Below are positions 26,994 through 36,243 of a stretch of DNA of 64,000 nt, in pieces. The notes under the pieces are model-generated. The model searched no databases, was not told the DNA's origin, and saw only the letters and a program-made list of their open reading frames with translations. The translations under genes were made by a program, and so were the position numbers. Source of the DNA: Paramesorhizobium deserti (GTDB lineage Bacteria > Pseudomonadota > Alphaproteobacteria > Rhizobiales > Rhizobiaceae); contig NZ_LNTU01000004.1 in the NCBI RefSeq assembly GCF_001558695.1, forward strand, positions 1 to 64,000, written 5' to 3'. Each line of letters starts with the position of its first letter. The first letter of the stretch is position 1.

Positions 26994-27557
26994 TCAGAAA
27001 CCGAAGAGTTGGCGGGACTCCTCAGGTGTAATCCTACGTGTGCTGTTGTGTTCGCGCACGATCCTCCACCCGTCGCTAGTGCACCGCCACACGAGCGTCG
27101 AGCGCGCGCGAACCGAGATGATCGGCTGGCTCTCGGGTGGTTCGAGTCGCGCGGCGAATTCCAGTGTCGACGTCGACAGCTTATCGCCGGCGATCACCTC
27201 TGGGCCGTTCAGGACGAGGTGGTGGGCCCGGCGTAGCGCCTGGAACGACGATTCCCACAACGCGCGGTATTCCTCCGGCGAGCGAGCAATCTGGAAATCC
27301 GGAGACATGTCGTCATAGAGCACGACATCGTTGGCTTCCCAGTCATAGTACTTGCCGAGCTTTTCGCGGAAATCCCAGGATTGACCGGCGACCGGCTTGT
27401 CCCACCCGACAAGGATCCATTCCTTGTGGAGCTCTGGGACCGAATTTGCGCCTGAGGTTTGACACTGGGCGGCCGTCCCCGATTGCGCCTGCGCCACTGT
27501 TGGCGATGCAAGCGCCATGTTTGCGACCGCGATGAGCGAGAATAGACTGATACGCAT
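26994..27557 (-). CDS. Secreted SnoaL/NTF2-like protein
   Basis: 187 residues with a signal peptide (LFSLIAVANMALASPTVAQAQ). The mature part has an NTF2-like pattern: REKLGKYYDWEANDVVLYDDMSPDFQIARSPEEYRALWE, a strand-rich middle, and WRCTSDGWRIVREHNSTR near the end, as in SnoaL/DUF4440 proteins. Two cysteines might pair. Enzyme activity, if any, is unknown. It is divergent from the LysR-type gene at 27672 and may be its target. Confidence 0.75.
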   Translation of the reverse strand: MRISLFSLIAVANMALASPTVAQAQSGTAAQCQTSGANSVPELHKEWILVGWDKPVAGQSWDFREKLGKYYDWEANDVVLYDDMSPDFQIARSPEEYRALWESSFQALRRAHHLVLNGPEVIAGDKLSTSTLEFAARLEPPESQPIISVRARSTLVWRCTSDGWRIVREHNSTRRITPEESRQLFGF

Positions 27558-27671
27558 GTTGATTTCCTTTCCGTCATGAACCGCTTCGCGAGGATTGCAA
27601 GAAAGGTAGATTCAAGTGACTGTTACGATAAGTCGCCCATTGCTTCCCACAATGGATAGTTTCACTAACCA

Positions 27672-28586
27672 ATGCAGCCGGACTTCAACGCCTTGCCCGT
27701 ATTTGCCCTGGTGGCCGAGGAACGGAGCTTTCGTGCGGCGGCCGGGCGGCTCGGTGTAACCCGCTCGGCGGTCAGCCAGACGATAAGGCGGCTCGAAGAG
27801 ACATTGGGCACTGCGCTGGTCCGCCGAATGACGCGCAGCGTCAGCCTTACCGAGGCCGGCGAACACCTCCATGCGCAGGTGGCGCCAGCCATTGCCGAGA
27901 TGCGGGCGGCGACCGAGGCAACCGGAAGCCTCAGCGGGCGCCCGCGCAGGCAATTGCGGCTGGCGGTCTCGTCGATCGCCGACCGCTTTCTTTCGGGGCC
28001 TCTCCTCGCGAACTTCATCGAGGCGAACCCGGACGTTCAGCTCGACATCGTGGTGACCGACGAGGAGTTCGACATTGTCGCCGAGGGCTACGACGCGGGT
28101 GTCCACCTTCGCGAGGTGATCGAGCAGGACATGATCGCGGTGCCGGTCAGCGGGGATGGACGCCAGCTCGCGGTCTGCTCGCCTGCCTACAGGGACCGCT
28201 TCGGCGTGCCTTCACATCCGCGGGAGCTCGCCGCCCACCGCTGCATCGGCTGGCGGCCGGCGCCCAAAGCCGCCCTACCGCTGGGAGTTCGCCGAGAACG
28301 GCAAGGAATTCAGCGTCTCGGTCGAGCCGGAAATCACCACCAACGACATGGCGCTGATGATCAAGGTGGCCGTCGTCGGCGCCGGCATCACCTTCGGCAT
28401 GGAGGAGAGCTTTCGCGCGCCGATTAGCCGGGGCGAGCTCATTCCCTTCCTGGAGGACTTCTGCCCGCCTTTCGCCGGCTTCTATCTCTACTATCCGAGC
28501 CGCCGAAGTATCGCTCCGAGCTGCGCGCGCTGATCGACCATCTACGCGGCTTCGCTGGGCAACGCCGGAAGGAGGGCGGGCGTTAA
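27672..28586 (+). pseudogene. LysR-type regulator with two compensating frameshifts
   Basis: The N-terminal HTH is clear (FNALPVFALVAEERSFRAAAGRLGVTRSAVSQTIRRLEE in parts) and the effector domain starts normally. At about 28262 the frame changes (AAHRCIGW continues as YRWEFAENGKEFSVSVEPEITTND one frame over). At about 28500 it returns to the first frame (PKYRSELRALIDHLRGFAGQRR, stop at 28584-28586). The full span would be 304 residues, the normal LysR length. The first frame alone stops at 28427. Either a decayed gene or sequencing errors. Confidence 0.75.
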
Positions 28587-30101
28587 CGATAGCCTGAAGT
28601 AGCTCGCCACAATGTCGTGGTCATCGAGCGAGCCGACGATCTGCGGCGCGATCCACCGCCAAGCGGCCTTCGCAGAGCCATACGGCTCGGCAACGTGAGA
28701 TCACGCCGCGGTAGCTTCGAGGGAATCGTGGACTTCTTGGAAGTCCGGTCTCCTGCTATCCGGGGGCGAACCTGAATGCACCGAGAGCATCATCCCGCGC
28801 CTGCATGCACCGGCTCTCCTTTTCCAAGTCGTCGGGCTCCGGCTGCCCGAGCAGGATGCGCAATGCGTTGCTACCCACCACCCGGCCGACGAAGGCCACA
28901 GCTGCCGCTGCCAGGCGATGGGCCCAACAAAATCATCATTTCCGCGATCTACACCGGGTCCCCTTGTTCCAGTGCGTCGACATAATCGCCGAGCGACGGC
29001 GAATGCAGTACGTAAGCACTTGAAGGGAAATTCGGGCGTACTCTCGGGTAGAGATTTCGGAGCAGTGAAATCGAAAAAATTAGTATTTTCCCTTATCTGT
29101 CGTGACTTGGCGTATCCTATCGCGCAAATCGGATGGGCTATTTGATCAGTTCCGAAGGCGGGGTTTCTTGTTTTTGCGCGACTAGGCGTGCCTGGGCCGA
29201 GAAATCAAACGGCGGTTTCTGTAGCATAATAGAGATAAAAGCGCCGCACATGTCGTGCGAGCTTTATGTCCGATAATGATGCGCAGACCATGAAATGCGG
29301 GGAAAATCACTGAATGAAGCCAGCATAGGCCTACTGGCGGTCTGCGGCAAGCATTTGAACCGAGTTCCCATCCACCTTCCGCCGTTCAAACCGCTTATCG
29401 ATCACCCCTTCTTCCGCAAAGGAAGAGGAGAAGGTCCCCCTCCCCTGCTCGTCTATTTCCGCTACCCTCAAAGCTCGGATGCTGGATTTGCATCCCCGTC
29501 GCTGGTAGCGGAAGACAGCAGGTGATCATCACCACGCCCGCTTTCCGCGTCTGGCCGTTGAGAAAGAACACCCCGAACCGGGAATGGGAAGACGGGCGGT
29601 CATGCGAACGCTCGATCCTTGGTAGTGAGTTTGACCGCGGTCACAGGACCGTCCGTCCGGCGATTTCCGTCTCCGTCCGTTCCGCTTCGGGGAAGGCTAG
29701 GGATCGTCGCGGCAGCTTTAGGCTGCCACGTCCCGTCTCGGCCCTCCCCTTAAGTGCTCGTCCAGCACACACCGGGCGTAGTCCCGGCAGGGGAACCCTT
29801 GGACGGAGCCTCCCCGGACGACGGGATACGTTTTCCCGCCGTCGGAGGCGCCGGTTCTTCCCCGCGAGACCCGCCGTCGCGAGCCGCGTTCCCGCGGGAA
29901 GAACTGCGGGCAAGGATAAGGGCAGGGCGGGAACTGTGGGATAAGTTTTTGGGAAATTGGCGCCCAGCGACCGGCTCTGGCAGCCGGCATGGGCTGAGCA
30001 TCAGTCACTGAGGGTTTCCATCCGTGCCGCAATTGGCTAGAAGGCCCTCCCGTTTCGATCACCGTGCGCAACTGCACCCAGCAACGTCCTGCGAGCTTTC
30101 C
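28587..30101. other. 1.5-kb stretch without a supported gene
   Basis: No reading frame here looks like a real protein. Short pieces on the minus strand around 28790-28990 (for example FVGRVVGSNALRILLGQPEPDD) look like gene debris. From 29640 to 29950 the sequence is very GC-rich and packed with inverted repeats, listed separately. The stretch 29025-29300 is AT-richer and featureless. This is probably eroded DNA at the right border of the decayed island. Confidence 0.6.
29710..29905. repeat. Cluster of successive hairpins
   Basis: At least five inverted repeats follow each other: GGCAGC-tttag-GCTGCC (29711-29727 region), GTGCT-cgtcc-AGCAC, CCGGG-cgtagt-CCCGG, GCCTCC...GGAGGC enclosing CGACGACGGGA/TCCCGCCGTCG with one mismatch, and GTTCTTCCC...GGGAAGAAC enclosing CGCG pairs. 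Such density is unusual even for GC-rich DNA. It may be a structured RNA, the remains of a mobile element, or chance at high GC. Confidence 0.5.
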
Positions 30102-31361
30102 ATGTCCCGTCTTCATTGTGGCGTCGATTTCGGCACCACCAATTCCACCGTCGGTCTGTGTGCGCCAGGCTGCGATCCGTTCCTGATTCCGGTCGAAGGC
30201 GGTGAAGTGACGATTCCCTCGGCGCTCTTCTTCAGCCTGGAGGATGGCAGCGTCCATTTTGGTCGCTCCGCGGTCCACGAATATATGGACGGCGCCGAAG
30301 GCCGCTTCATGCGCGCCCTCAAGTCCATCCTGGGCACCAGCCTGATCAAGGAGACGACCCAGATCGGCCGCAATCGCGTAACTTTCCAGGCATTGATCGG
30401 CTGGTTCCTGCGTCATCTGCGCGGCAGGCTGGAAGCGCAGAATGAGGACGCGCCGGAGCATGTCGTCCTCGGAAGGCCGGTCTTCTTCATCGACGGTGAC
30501 GAGCAGGCAGACAGGGCGGCGCAGGACCAGCTCGAGGCGGCGGCGCGGGCGGAGGGCTTCAAGCATGTCGAATTCCAGTTCGAGCCTGTCGCGGCGGCGC
30601 TGCACTTCGAGCGAACGCTGAATGCCGAGGCGCTCGCCCTGGTCGTCGATATTGGCGGTGGCACATCAGATTTCTCGGTGCTGCGGCTTTCGCCCGCGAG
30701 AAGCGGCGCCAGTGATCGGCGCAACGACATCCTGAGTACGTCGGGCGTGCATGTCGGCGGCACGGATTTCGACCGACAGCTGAACATCGCCAGGGTGATG
30801 CCCGAAATGGGACTCGGCAGCAATACGAAGGACGGCAAGCGCCGGCTGCCGGTCTGGTATTTCAACGACATGGCGACATGGCACAAGATCAATCAGCTCT
30901 ATACGGCCAAGACGATATACGACATCCAGTCATTGCAGCGCGAGGCAGCCGAACCAGAGAAGCTGGAGCGTTACCTGCATCTTCTGGAGCACAGGTCTGG
31001 CCACAGGCTGGCCGCCCAGGTGGAGAAGGCCAAGATCGAGCTGACCGACGCGAGCGCAGCGATCATCCGGCTGAAGGAACACGGCCTGTCGCTTGAAGTT
31101 CCCGTGACACGCGAAGCATTCGAGACGGCAAGCGCCGAGTTGGTGGTAAAAATCGGCGCGGCGATCGATGATGCCCTTCTTGGCGCAGGCGTCGGCGTTG
31201 AAGCCATCCAAACTGTGATTCTCACCGGCGGCGGCGCGCTGGTTCCACAGGTTCGTATAGCCGCCACCTCGCGCTTCCCCGATGCCCATATCGCTCAGGC
31301 TGATCAGTTCGGATCGGTAGGACTGGGGCTTGCCGTCGAAGCGGCGCGCCGCTTCGTCTAG
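30102..31361 (+). CDS. Hsp70-like chaperone family protein (YegD-like)
   Basis: About 419 residues from the ATG at 30102, where the actin-fold phosphate-1 motif begins (LHCGVDFGTTNSTVGL). Further motifs: ALVVDIGGGTSDFSVLRL (phosphate 2) and VILTGGGALVPQVR (adenosine). It has the ATPase domain but no substrate-binding domain of DnaK length, as in E. coli YegD. An in-frame ATG 26 codons upstream would add a tail absent from the family. It ends 494 bases before repA on the same strand. Its client proteins are unknown. Confidence 0.88.
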   Translation: MSRLHCGVDFGTTNSTVGLCAPGCDPFLIPVEGGEVTIPSALFFSLEDGSVHFGRSAVHEYMDGAEGRFMRALKSILGTSLIKETTQIGRNRVTFQALIGWFLRHLRGRLEAQNEDAPEHVVLGRPVFFIDGDEQADRAAQDQLEAAARAEGFKHVEFQFEPVAAALHFERTLNAEALALVVDIGGGTSDFSVLRLSPARSGASDRRNDILSTSGVHVGGTDFDRQLNIARVMPEMGLGSNTKDGKRRLPVWYFNDMATWHKINQLYTAKTIYDIQSLQREAAEPEKLERYLHLLEHRSGHRLAAQVEKAKIELTDASAAIIRLKEHGLSLEVPVTREAFETASAELVVKIGAAIDDALLGAGVGVEAIQTVILTGGGALVPQVRIAATSRFPDAHIAQADQFGSVGLGLAVEAARRFV

Positions 31362-31401
31362 CATGTCCCCCCCGGCAATTTCCGTTTTCGTGCGCCATCG
31401 G

Positions 31402-31419
31402 ATTAGACGGCCGTCTAAT
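31402..31419. promoter_or_regulatory. Perfect palindrome upstream of repA, probable parS
   Basis: ATTAGACGGCCGTCTAAT is an 18-base perfect palindrome. A near copy (TAGACTGCCGTCTA, one change in 14) overlaps the repA stop codon. Paired palindromes around repABC genes are the centromere-like sites bound by RepB. Assignment is by position and symmetry. Confidence 0.65.
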
Positions 31420-31774
31420 TCGTCGATTACTCGTATTATTTCAATGAGATAAGTCATTTCTCAGGCCATGAAAGCAAGCGAAATGGCTTTAAATGCACCT
31501 TGTGGCACTCCTGGCTCGACAGTGCATGACATGCCCCCCCGGTTGAAACAGGCCCGGCTTCGCTTCGGTCAGCGAATCTGCAATATATTCGCGCCGACAT
31601 GCAGCGGAACTGGCGGACATGCCCGCCGAAAGCCGGGCAGGGGCATCACCATTGCCCCAGGCCAATAGCAATTTCAACGGACGAGCCTTGAGGTTGTTGC
31701 CGGCCCCTTTCAGAAAAACTATTGAGGCCCGACAGCCACGCAATAGTCTTAACCTTTTATTAACCTAAAACTTC

Positions 31775-31836
31775 TTGCCGAGCCCGGAGAATCGGACATA
31801 ATGACGGTATTAGCGAAAATTTCGCTCGAATGCCGT
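31775..31836 (+). promoter_or_regulatory. repABC promoter and RepA operator
   Basis: A sigma-70-like promoter is visible: TTGCCG (31775-31780), 16 bases, CATAAT (31797-31802). Directly after it lies a long inverted repeat (31804-31836): ACGGTATT and AATGCCGT arms around AGCGAAAATTTCGCT. RepA-type proteins repress their own operon through such operators. The remainder of the 494-base gap upstream shows the parS-like palindrome and no gene. Confidence 0.65.
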
Positions 31837-31855
31837 TACTTGAAGGTCTGAAAAA

Positions 31856-33061
31856 ATGAATTTCTCCGCTCCCCAGCAAATGACACCCTTTGATGACATC
31901 ATTTTGTCGCAGGGGCGCGAGATCTCCAAGCGGCTGAATCAGCTCCGTCTGGAGACCTTTCCGCCGAACGCATCAAAGACCCTGCGGCAGTTTTCGCTGG
32001 CGGAGGCAGCCTATTTCCTTGGCGTTTCCACCAGCAATCTGAAAAAGCTGCATCTGGAGGGAAAGGGTGTTGAGCCGCATATCCATGCCGGCGGCAGACG
32101 CACCTATTCGGCCGAGCAGATCATGGAACTGCGCCATTATCTCGATCGCAACGGCCGTGCGGACGTCAAGAAATATGTGCCGCATCGCCGCAATGGCGAA
32201 AAGCTCCAGGTCGTCGCCGTCGTCAATTTCAAGGGCGGCTCCGGCAAGACCACTACCGCCGCGCATCTCGCGCAGCATCTCGCCCTCACCGGTCACCGGG
32301 TTCTGGCCGTCGATCTCGATCCACAGGCCTCGCTTTCGGCCCTGCACGGCATCCAGCCAGAACTCGACAAATATCCCTCGATCTATGAGGCGATCCGCTA
32401 TGACGCGGAGCGCAAGCCCATCGCTGATGTGATCCGCCCGACCAATTTCCCCGGGCTCAGCATCATTCCCGCATCGCTGGAGCTGCAGGAGTACGAATAC
32501 GATACGCCGCTCGCCATGCAGGACCGGAATTCGACGGAGGGAAAGACCTTCTGGAACCGTATCGAGGCGGCGCTGCGCCAAGTGGACGACCAGTACGACA
32601 TCATCGTGATCGATTGCCCGCCACAGCTTGGCTATCTTACGCTCACTGCCTTGTCCGCCGCCTCGTCGGTACTGATCACCGTCCATCCGCAGATGCTGGA
32701 TCTCATGTCGATGTCGCAGTTCCTGCTGATGCTCGGCGATATCCTGAAGACCATTCGCAGGGCAGGCGGCGCGGTCGATCTCGACTGGTTCCGATATCTC
32801 GTCACACGCTATGAGCCAACGGATATTCCGCAGGCCCAGATGGTCGGCTTCATGCAATCCATGCTCGCAAAGCAGATGCTGAAGAACCAGATGCTGAAAT
32901 CCACGGCGATTTCCGATGCAGGCCTGACGAAACAGACCCTCTACGAGGTCGAAAAATCCGGAATGACCCGGTCTACCTATGAACGCGCAATGGAATCACT
33001 CGAGGCCGTCAATTCGGAAATCCGGGAACTGATCCACCAGGCATGGGGAAGATCGAGATAG
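31856..33061 (+). CDS. repA: RepA, ParA-type partition ATPase of repABC replicon
   Basis: 401 residues. An N-terminal HTH-like region (FSLAEAAYFLGVSTSNLKKLHLEGKG) is followed by a ParA ATPase: deviant Walker A NFKGGSGKTTTAAHL, switch I around DLDPQASLSALHG, Walker B DIIVIDCPPQLGYLT. RepA drives segregation with RepB and represses the operon. The start follows GAAGGTCTG by a short gap. repB starts 69 bases later, with a palindrome overlapping the repA stop codon. Confidence 0.96.
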   Translation: MNFSAPQQMTPFDDIILSQGREISKRLNQLRLETFPPNASKTLRQFSLAEAAYFLGVSTSNLKKLHLEGKGVEPHIHAGGRRTYSAEQIMELRHYLDRNGRADVKKYVPHRRNGEKLQVVAVVNFKGGSGKTTTAAHLAQHLALTGHRVLAVDLDPQASLSALHGIQPELDKYPSIYEAIRYDAERKPIADVIRPTNFPGLSIIPASLELQEYEYDTPLAMQDRNSTEGKTFWNRIEAALRQVDDQYDIIVIDCPPQLGYLTLTALSAASSVLITVHPQMLDLMSMSQFLLMLGDILKTIRRAGGAVDLDWFRYLVTRYEPTDIPQAQMVGFMQSMLAKQMLKNQMLKSTAISDAGLTKQTLYEVEKSGMTRSTYERAMESLEAVNSEIRELIHQAWGRSR

Positions 33062-33072
33062 ACTGCCGTCTA
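33059..33072. promoter_or_regulatory. Second parS-like palindrome, at the repA stop codon
   Basis: TAGACTGCCGTCTA, with 13 of 14 bases matching the core of the palindrome at 31402-31419. The first TAG is the repA stop codon. In several repABC plasmids RepB-binding sites lie between repA and repB, which agrees. Confidence 0.65.
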
Positions 33073-33130
33073 AATCAGGATTTTATGATGAAAAAACAGA
33101 TGGCTAGAGACAATCAGGGAATGGGATCAA

Positions 33131-34132
33131 ATGGCTAGGAAAAACATCTTCGACAGTCTGATGCGCGCGGAGCCGCCGGAATCTGCGGAAGACAGCCAGC
33201 AGGATTCCGGTTTTCGCAAATTCGGCGCGGCGAAATCCATTTCTTCCTCCATCGACGAGCTTGCGCGGCAGGCATCTAAGCTCACCGAGGGGGAGACGAT
33301 CGTCGAAATCGACCCCGATTTGATCGATGGGTCATTCGTCTCGGACCGCATGAAGGCTGATGACCAGGCCTATCAGGAGCTGCTCGCGGCGGTGCGGGAG
33401 AGAGGTCAGGATACACCCGTCCTGGTGCGCCCGCATCCCGAGCAGAATGGCCGCTATATGATTGTCTTCGGCCATCGCCGGGTGAGGGTCGCCCGTGAGC
33501 TTGGCCGGCCCGTCCGTGCCGTGGTCAAGGCGCTGGCCGATATCGACCATATCATAGCCCAGGGCCAGGAGAACGCCGCCCGCGCCAATCTGACCTTCAT
33601 CGAACGGGTGATGTTCGCCGAACGGCTGGAGACGCTCGGCTATGGGCGCGAGACGATCCAGTCGGCGCTATCGGTGGATTATCAGACGCTCAGCAAGATG
33701 CTGACCATCCCCAAGGCGATTCCGGCGAAGATCATTGAGGCGATCGGCCCAGCCAAGGGTATCGGGCGCGACCGCTGGCTGGAGCTGCGCAAGCTCATCG
33801 AACGGCCGAAAAATACCGAAATCGCATCCGATTTCGTGACGGACGAAGAATTTACAGCAGCCGATCAGGAGCAGCGCTTCGATCTGTTGTTCAATCATCT
33901 GAGCGGCGCCCGGAAAAAGCCGGTCAAGAAGGCGATCGAGCCGAAGAGCACACGTGCCTGGGCGGCTCCCGACAAGCAGGTTACCGGCGACATCCGCAAT
34001 ACCGGAAAGTCCTTCAGCCTGGCACTGAAAGCCCGGGATGCAGGCCGGTTTGGAGAATATCTGGCCGAGAATCTCGACCGTTTCTACGAGGATTTCCGGA
34101 ATACGGAAAGAGCGAAACAAACAGGAGACTAG
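33131..34132 (+). CDS. repB: RepB, ParB-type centromere-binding protein
   Basis: 333 residues. The ParB/Spo0J N-terminal nuclease-like fold is clear (VLVRPHPEQNGRYMIVFGHRRVRVARELGRPVRAVV in parts), with the conserved GHRR box, followed by the HTH region (RANLTFIERVMFAERLETLGYGRETIQSALSV in parts). It binds parS and partners RepA. The C-terminal dimerisation part ends FRNTERAKQTGD. The next element is the repB-repC gap with the antisense RNA. Confidence 0.95.
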   Translation: MARKNIFDSLMRAEPPESAEDSQQDSGFRKFGAAKSISSSIDELARQASKLTEGETIVEIDPDLIDGSFVSDRMKADDQAYQELLAAVRERGQDTPVLVRPHPEQNGRYMIVFGHRRVRVARELGRPVRAVVKALADIDHIIAQGQENAARANLTFIERVMFAERLETLGYGRETIQSALSVDYQTLSKMLTIPKAIPAKIIEAIGPAKGIGRDRWLELRKLIERPKNTEIASDFVTDEEFTAADQEQRFDLLFNHLSGARKKPVKKAIEPKSTRAWAAPDKQVTGDIRNTGKSFSLALKARDAGRFGEYLAENLDRFYEDFRNTERAKQTGD

Positions 34133-34141
34133 AAACCGCAA

Positions 34142-34193
34142 AAGAAAAAGGCCCCCAACGACGCAGTCGTGGAAGCCCTTCTCAGATGTAAGC
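34142..34193 (-). ncRNA. ctRNA, antisense regulator of repC
   Basis: On the minus strand a promoter TTGACA (34228-34223), 17-base spacer, GATTCT (34205-34200) points into the repB-repC gap. About 50 bases later there is a terminator: GGCTTCCACGAC-TGC-GTCGTTGGGGGCC with one bulge and G-U pairs, followed by TTTTTCTTTT. Size, position and orientation match the small countertranscribed RNA that limits repC expression and sets incompatibility in repABC replicons. Ends are approximate. Confidence 0.88.
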
Positions 34194-34286
34194 AGTCAGA
34201 GAATCACATTTCCACGAATCACTGTCAAGAGTCTTTAGCGTCATTTGGCGAGCGGATTTCTTTTGCCTGATCGAAGGTGAAGGAAA

Positions 34287-35519
34287 ATGGAGAGTGCTGG
34301 CATAACGACGCCCTTCGGGCGGCGAACGATGTCGCTTGCCATGATGGCAAGTCAGATCAAGGCGGACAAAATCCCCGAGGGCAAGAAAACCGACAAATGG
34401 CGGATCTATCGCTGGCTTTGCGAGGGTAAGACGATCATCGGCGTTTCAGACCGCTCGCTGGCGGTGTTGAACGCGCTTTTGAGCTTTTATCCCGAGACGG
34501 AATTATCCCAGGAACACGGCCTCGTCGTCTTCCCATCCAATGCGCAATTGGCACTGAGGGCGCATGGCATGGCTGACGCCACGCTGCGCCGGCATCTGGC
34601 CGCTCTGGTCGATTGCGGACTGATCATCCGCCGCGACAGCCCCAACGGCAAGCGTTATGCCCGGCGGGGCAGGGAAGGCGGCATTGACGAGGCCTTCGGC
34701 TTCTCGCTGGCCCCTTTGCTCGCGCGGGCGGAAGAGTTCGAGCAGGCGGCGGAACGGGTCCAGGCGGAAAACCGGGCCCTGAGGCTCGCAAGGCAGCGCA
34801 TCACACTCCATCGCCGCGATATCCAGAAGCTGATCGAATCCGCCCGGGAAGAAGTCATCTCGGGGCCCTGGGATGCGCTGTGGGCGCAGTTCAGGGTGAT
34901 TGTCGCGGCGATCCCGCGCCGGGCCATCCTCGCCGATCTGGAACCGATTGCGGCGCAACTGGCCGCCCTACGGGAGGAAATTGATAAGCTCTTGGAATCC
35001 CATGTGAATGCCGGAGAATTAAGCGGCATTGAATCCCAAAATGAACGGCAGCTATCTAATTCAGAATCAGAATCCTTCAATGAATCTAAATCAGATTTAG
35101 GAAAAGAACTGAATGAAGAACCGGTAACCGTTCAGTGCTCTGAAGAATCGTCCAAGACTTATCCGCTCGATCTCGTCCTGCGTGCGTGTCCGGAGATCAC
35201 TGATTATGCCGCCAGCGGTATCGCCAACTGGCGCGATCTGATGGCAACGGCTGCACAGGTCAAAGGATATCTGGGCATTTCGTCCTCGGCTTATGACGAT
35301 GCAACGCGCGTGCTCGGGCCGGAGAATGCCGCGGTAACGATTGCCTGCATCGTCCAGCGCGCCCAGCATATCCAATCCGCCGGCGCCTATTTGCGAACAC
35401 TGACACAAAAAGCGCAGGCGGGAGAGTTCTCGATCGGACCGATGATCATGGCCGCCCTGAAGGCGAGCGGTACGGCCGCACGAATGACGGGATATAGCCA
35501 AGCCGAGAAGCGACAATAA
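34287..35519 (+). CDS. repC: RepC replication initiator
   Basis: 410 residues, normal for RepC. The N-terminus (TTPFGRRTMSLAMMASQ) and winged-helix region (FPSNAQLALRAHGMADATLRRHLAALVDCGLIIRRDSPNGKRYARR in parts) are typical. The C-terminal domain follows an AT-rich, Ser/Glu-rich linker. RepC starts replication at an origin inside its own gene. The reading frame starts about 60 bases after the ctRNA promoter, so ctRNA pairing with the leader can act by attenuation. Confidence 0.95.
   Translation: MESAGITTPFGRRTMSLAMMASQIKADKIPEGKKTDKWRIYRWLCEGKTIIGVSDRSLAVLNALLSFYPETELSQEHGLVVFPSNAQLALRAHGMADATLRRHLAALVDCGLIIRRDSPNGKRYARRGREGGIDEAFGFSLAPLLARAEEFEQAAERVQAENRALRLARQRITLHRRDIQKLIESAREEVISGPWDALWAQFRVIVAAIPRRAILADLEPIAAQLAALREEIDKLLESHVNAGELSGIESQNERQLSNSESESFNESKSDLGKELNEEPVTVQCSEESSKTYPLDLVLRACPEITDYAASGIANWRDLMATAAQVKGYLGISSSAYDDATRVLGPENAAVTIACIVQRAQHIQSAGAYLRTLTQKAQAGEFSIGPMIMAALKASGTAARMTGYSQAEKRQ
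35020..35120. other. Probable origin of replication inside repC
   Basis: This stretch of repC is much richer in A and T than the rest of the gene, with near-repeats of AATC and ATTCAGAATCAGAATCC. In studied repABC plasmids oriV is an AT-rich segment within repC, at about this place. The exact limits are not visible. Confidence 0.6.
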
Positions 35520-35819
35520 TGCGGTGCGTTTCGCAGGGGAAGTCCGCTAAGCTGGTCGATAATTCGGAAGAATTCCTGTATATTGATAGAAAGATAGCGA
35601 TTCTGGACATTATCGGACATAGAGTGGATCCGACAGGTGCGGCGGTTTCAATTATAAAATATGCCAGAAAGCGCCGACATGAAATCCGTTCCGATTGGTT
35701 TTTCCGCCACGAATTGCCACGTCAATCCTGATTATCCCGTTCGATGACGAAGATGGCGGGGCTGCCGATCTCGCATAATTCTACTGATATGCTTTCGGTT
35801 TCGCATCAAAGCCGATCAG
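35520..35819. other. Gap after repC, no gene seen
   Basis: These 300 bases between the converging repC and DUF5655 genes contain no convincing gene, strong terminator hairpin or repeat. The first 150 bases are AT-rich. Confidence 0.5.
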
Positions 35820-36176
35820 CTAATCCGCAGCCTTCCACGCTTCAACGAGAAGGAGCCGGACCTCTTCGTCGATATCATTGGCAGAGCGAAGCTCCATATG
35901 ATGGGTATAACGGCCAGGCTTCGCTTCGGTGACTTCCTTCCAGCGGGAGGATCGGTCGCGTCGCAGTAGGTAGATCGATAGCGCCAGTGGCGGAACCTTG
36001 CCGTGGAGATATTGTCCTGGTTTCCAGACAGAAGCAAACGGATGTCTGCGATAGAAACCGATCTGGCTTTTGGAAATGCGTATCTGCGCCGCGCCGATCT
36101 CCCGGACCGCGTCCTTGATGGCTCGGTATATTGCGCGGGCGTCGAGGTGTTCCCTGAAGAATTGATCTTCCTGCAT
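35820..36176 (-). CDS. DUF5655-like small protein
   Basis: 118 residues with the pattern of DUF5655: IYRAIKDAVREIGAAQIRISKSQIGFYRRHPFASVWKPGQYL near the start, and TEAKPGRYTHHMELRSANDIDEEVRLLLVEAWKAAD at the end. The family is small and of unknown function; it is often encoded near restriction systems or as stand-alone cargo. It faces repC. No partner gene is evident. Confidence 0.75.
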   Translation of the reverse strand: MQEDQFFREHLDARAIYRAIKDAVREIGAAQIRISKSQIGFYRRHPFASVWKPGQYLHGKVPPLALSIYLLRRDRSSRWKEVTEAKPGRYTHHMELRSANDIDEEVRLLLVEAWKAAD

Positions 36177-36243
36177 AGAAGGTACCCGCGTGCTTGGATC
36201 AGTTTTCCGCTTTCCATCGGCTGCCCGGTGACCTTGCGTTTGT

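Noticed and set aside
29718-30605. 295-codon minus-strand frame over the Hsp70-like gene
   Set aside because: It overlaps the phosphate-binding motifs of the chaperone gene on the plus strand and its product is low-complexity.
31402-31419. Palindrome as a transcription terminator for the Hsp70-like gene
   Set aside because: No T-run follows, and a near copy at the repA stop codon supports a partition site instead.
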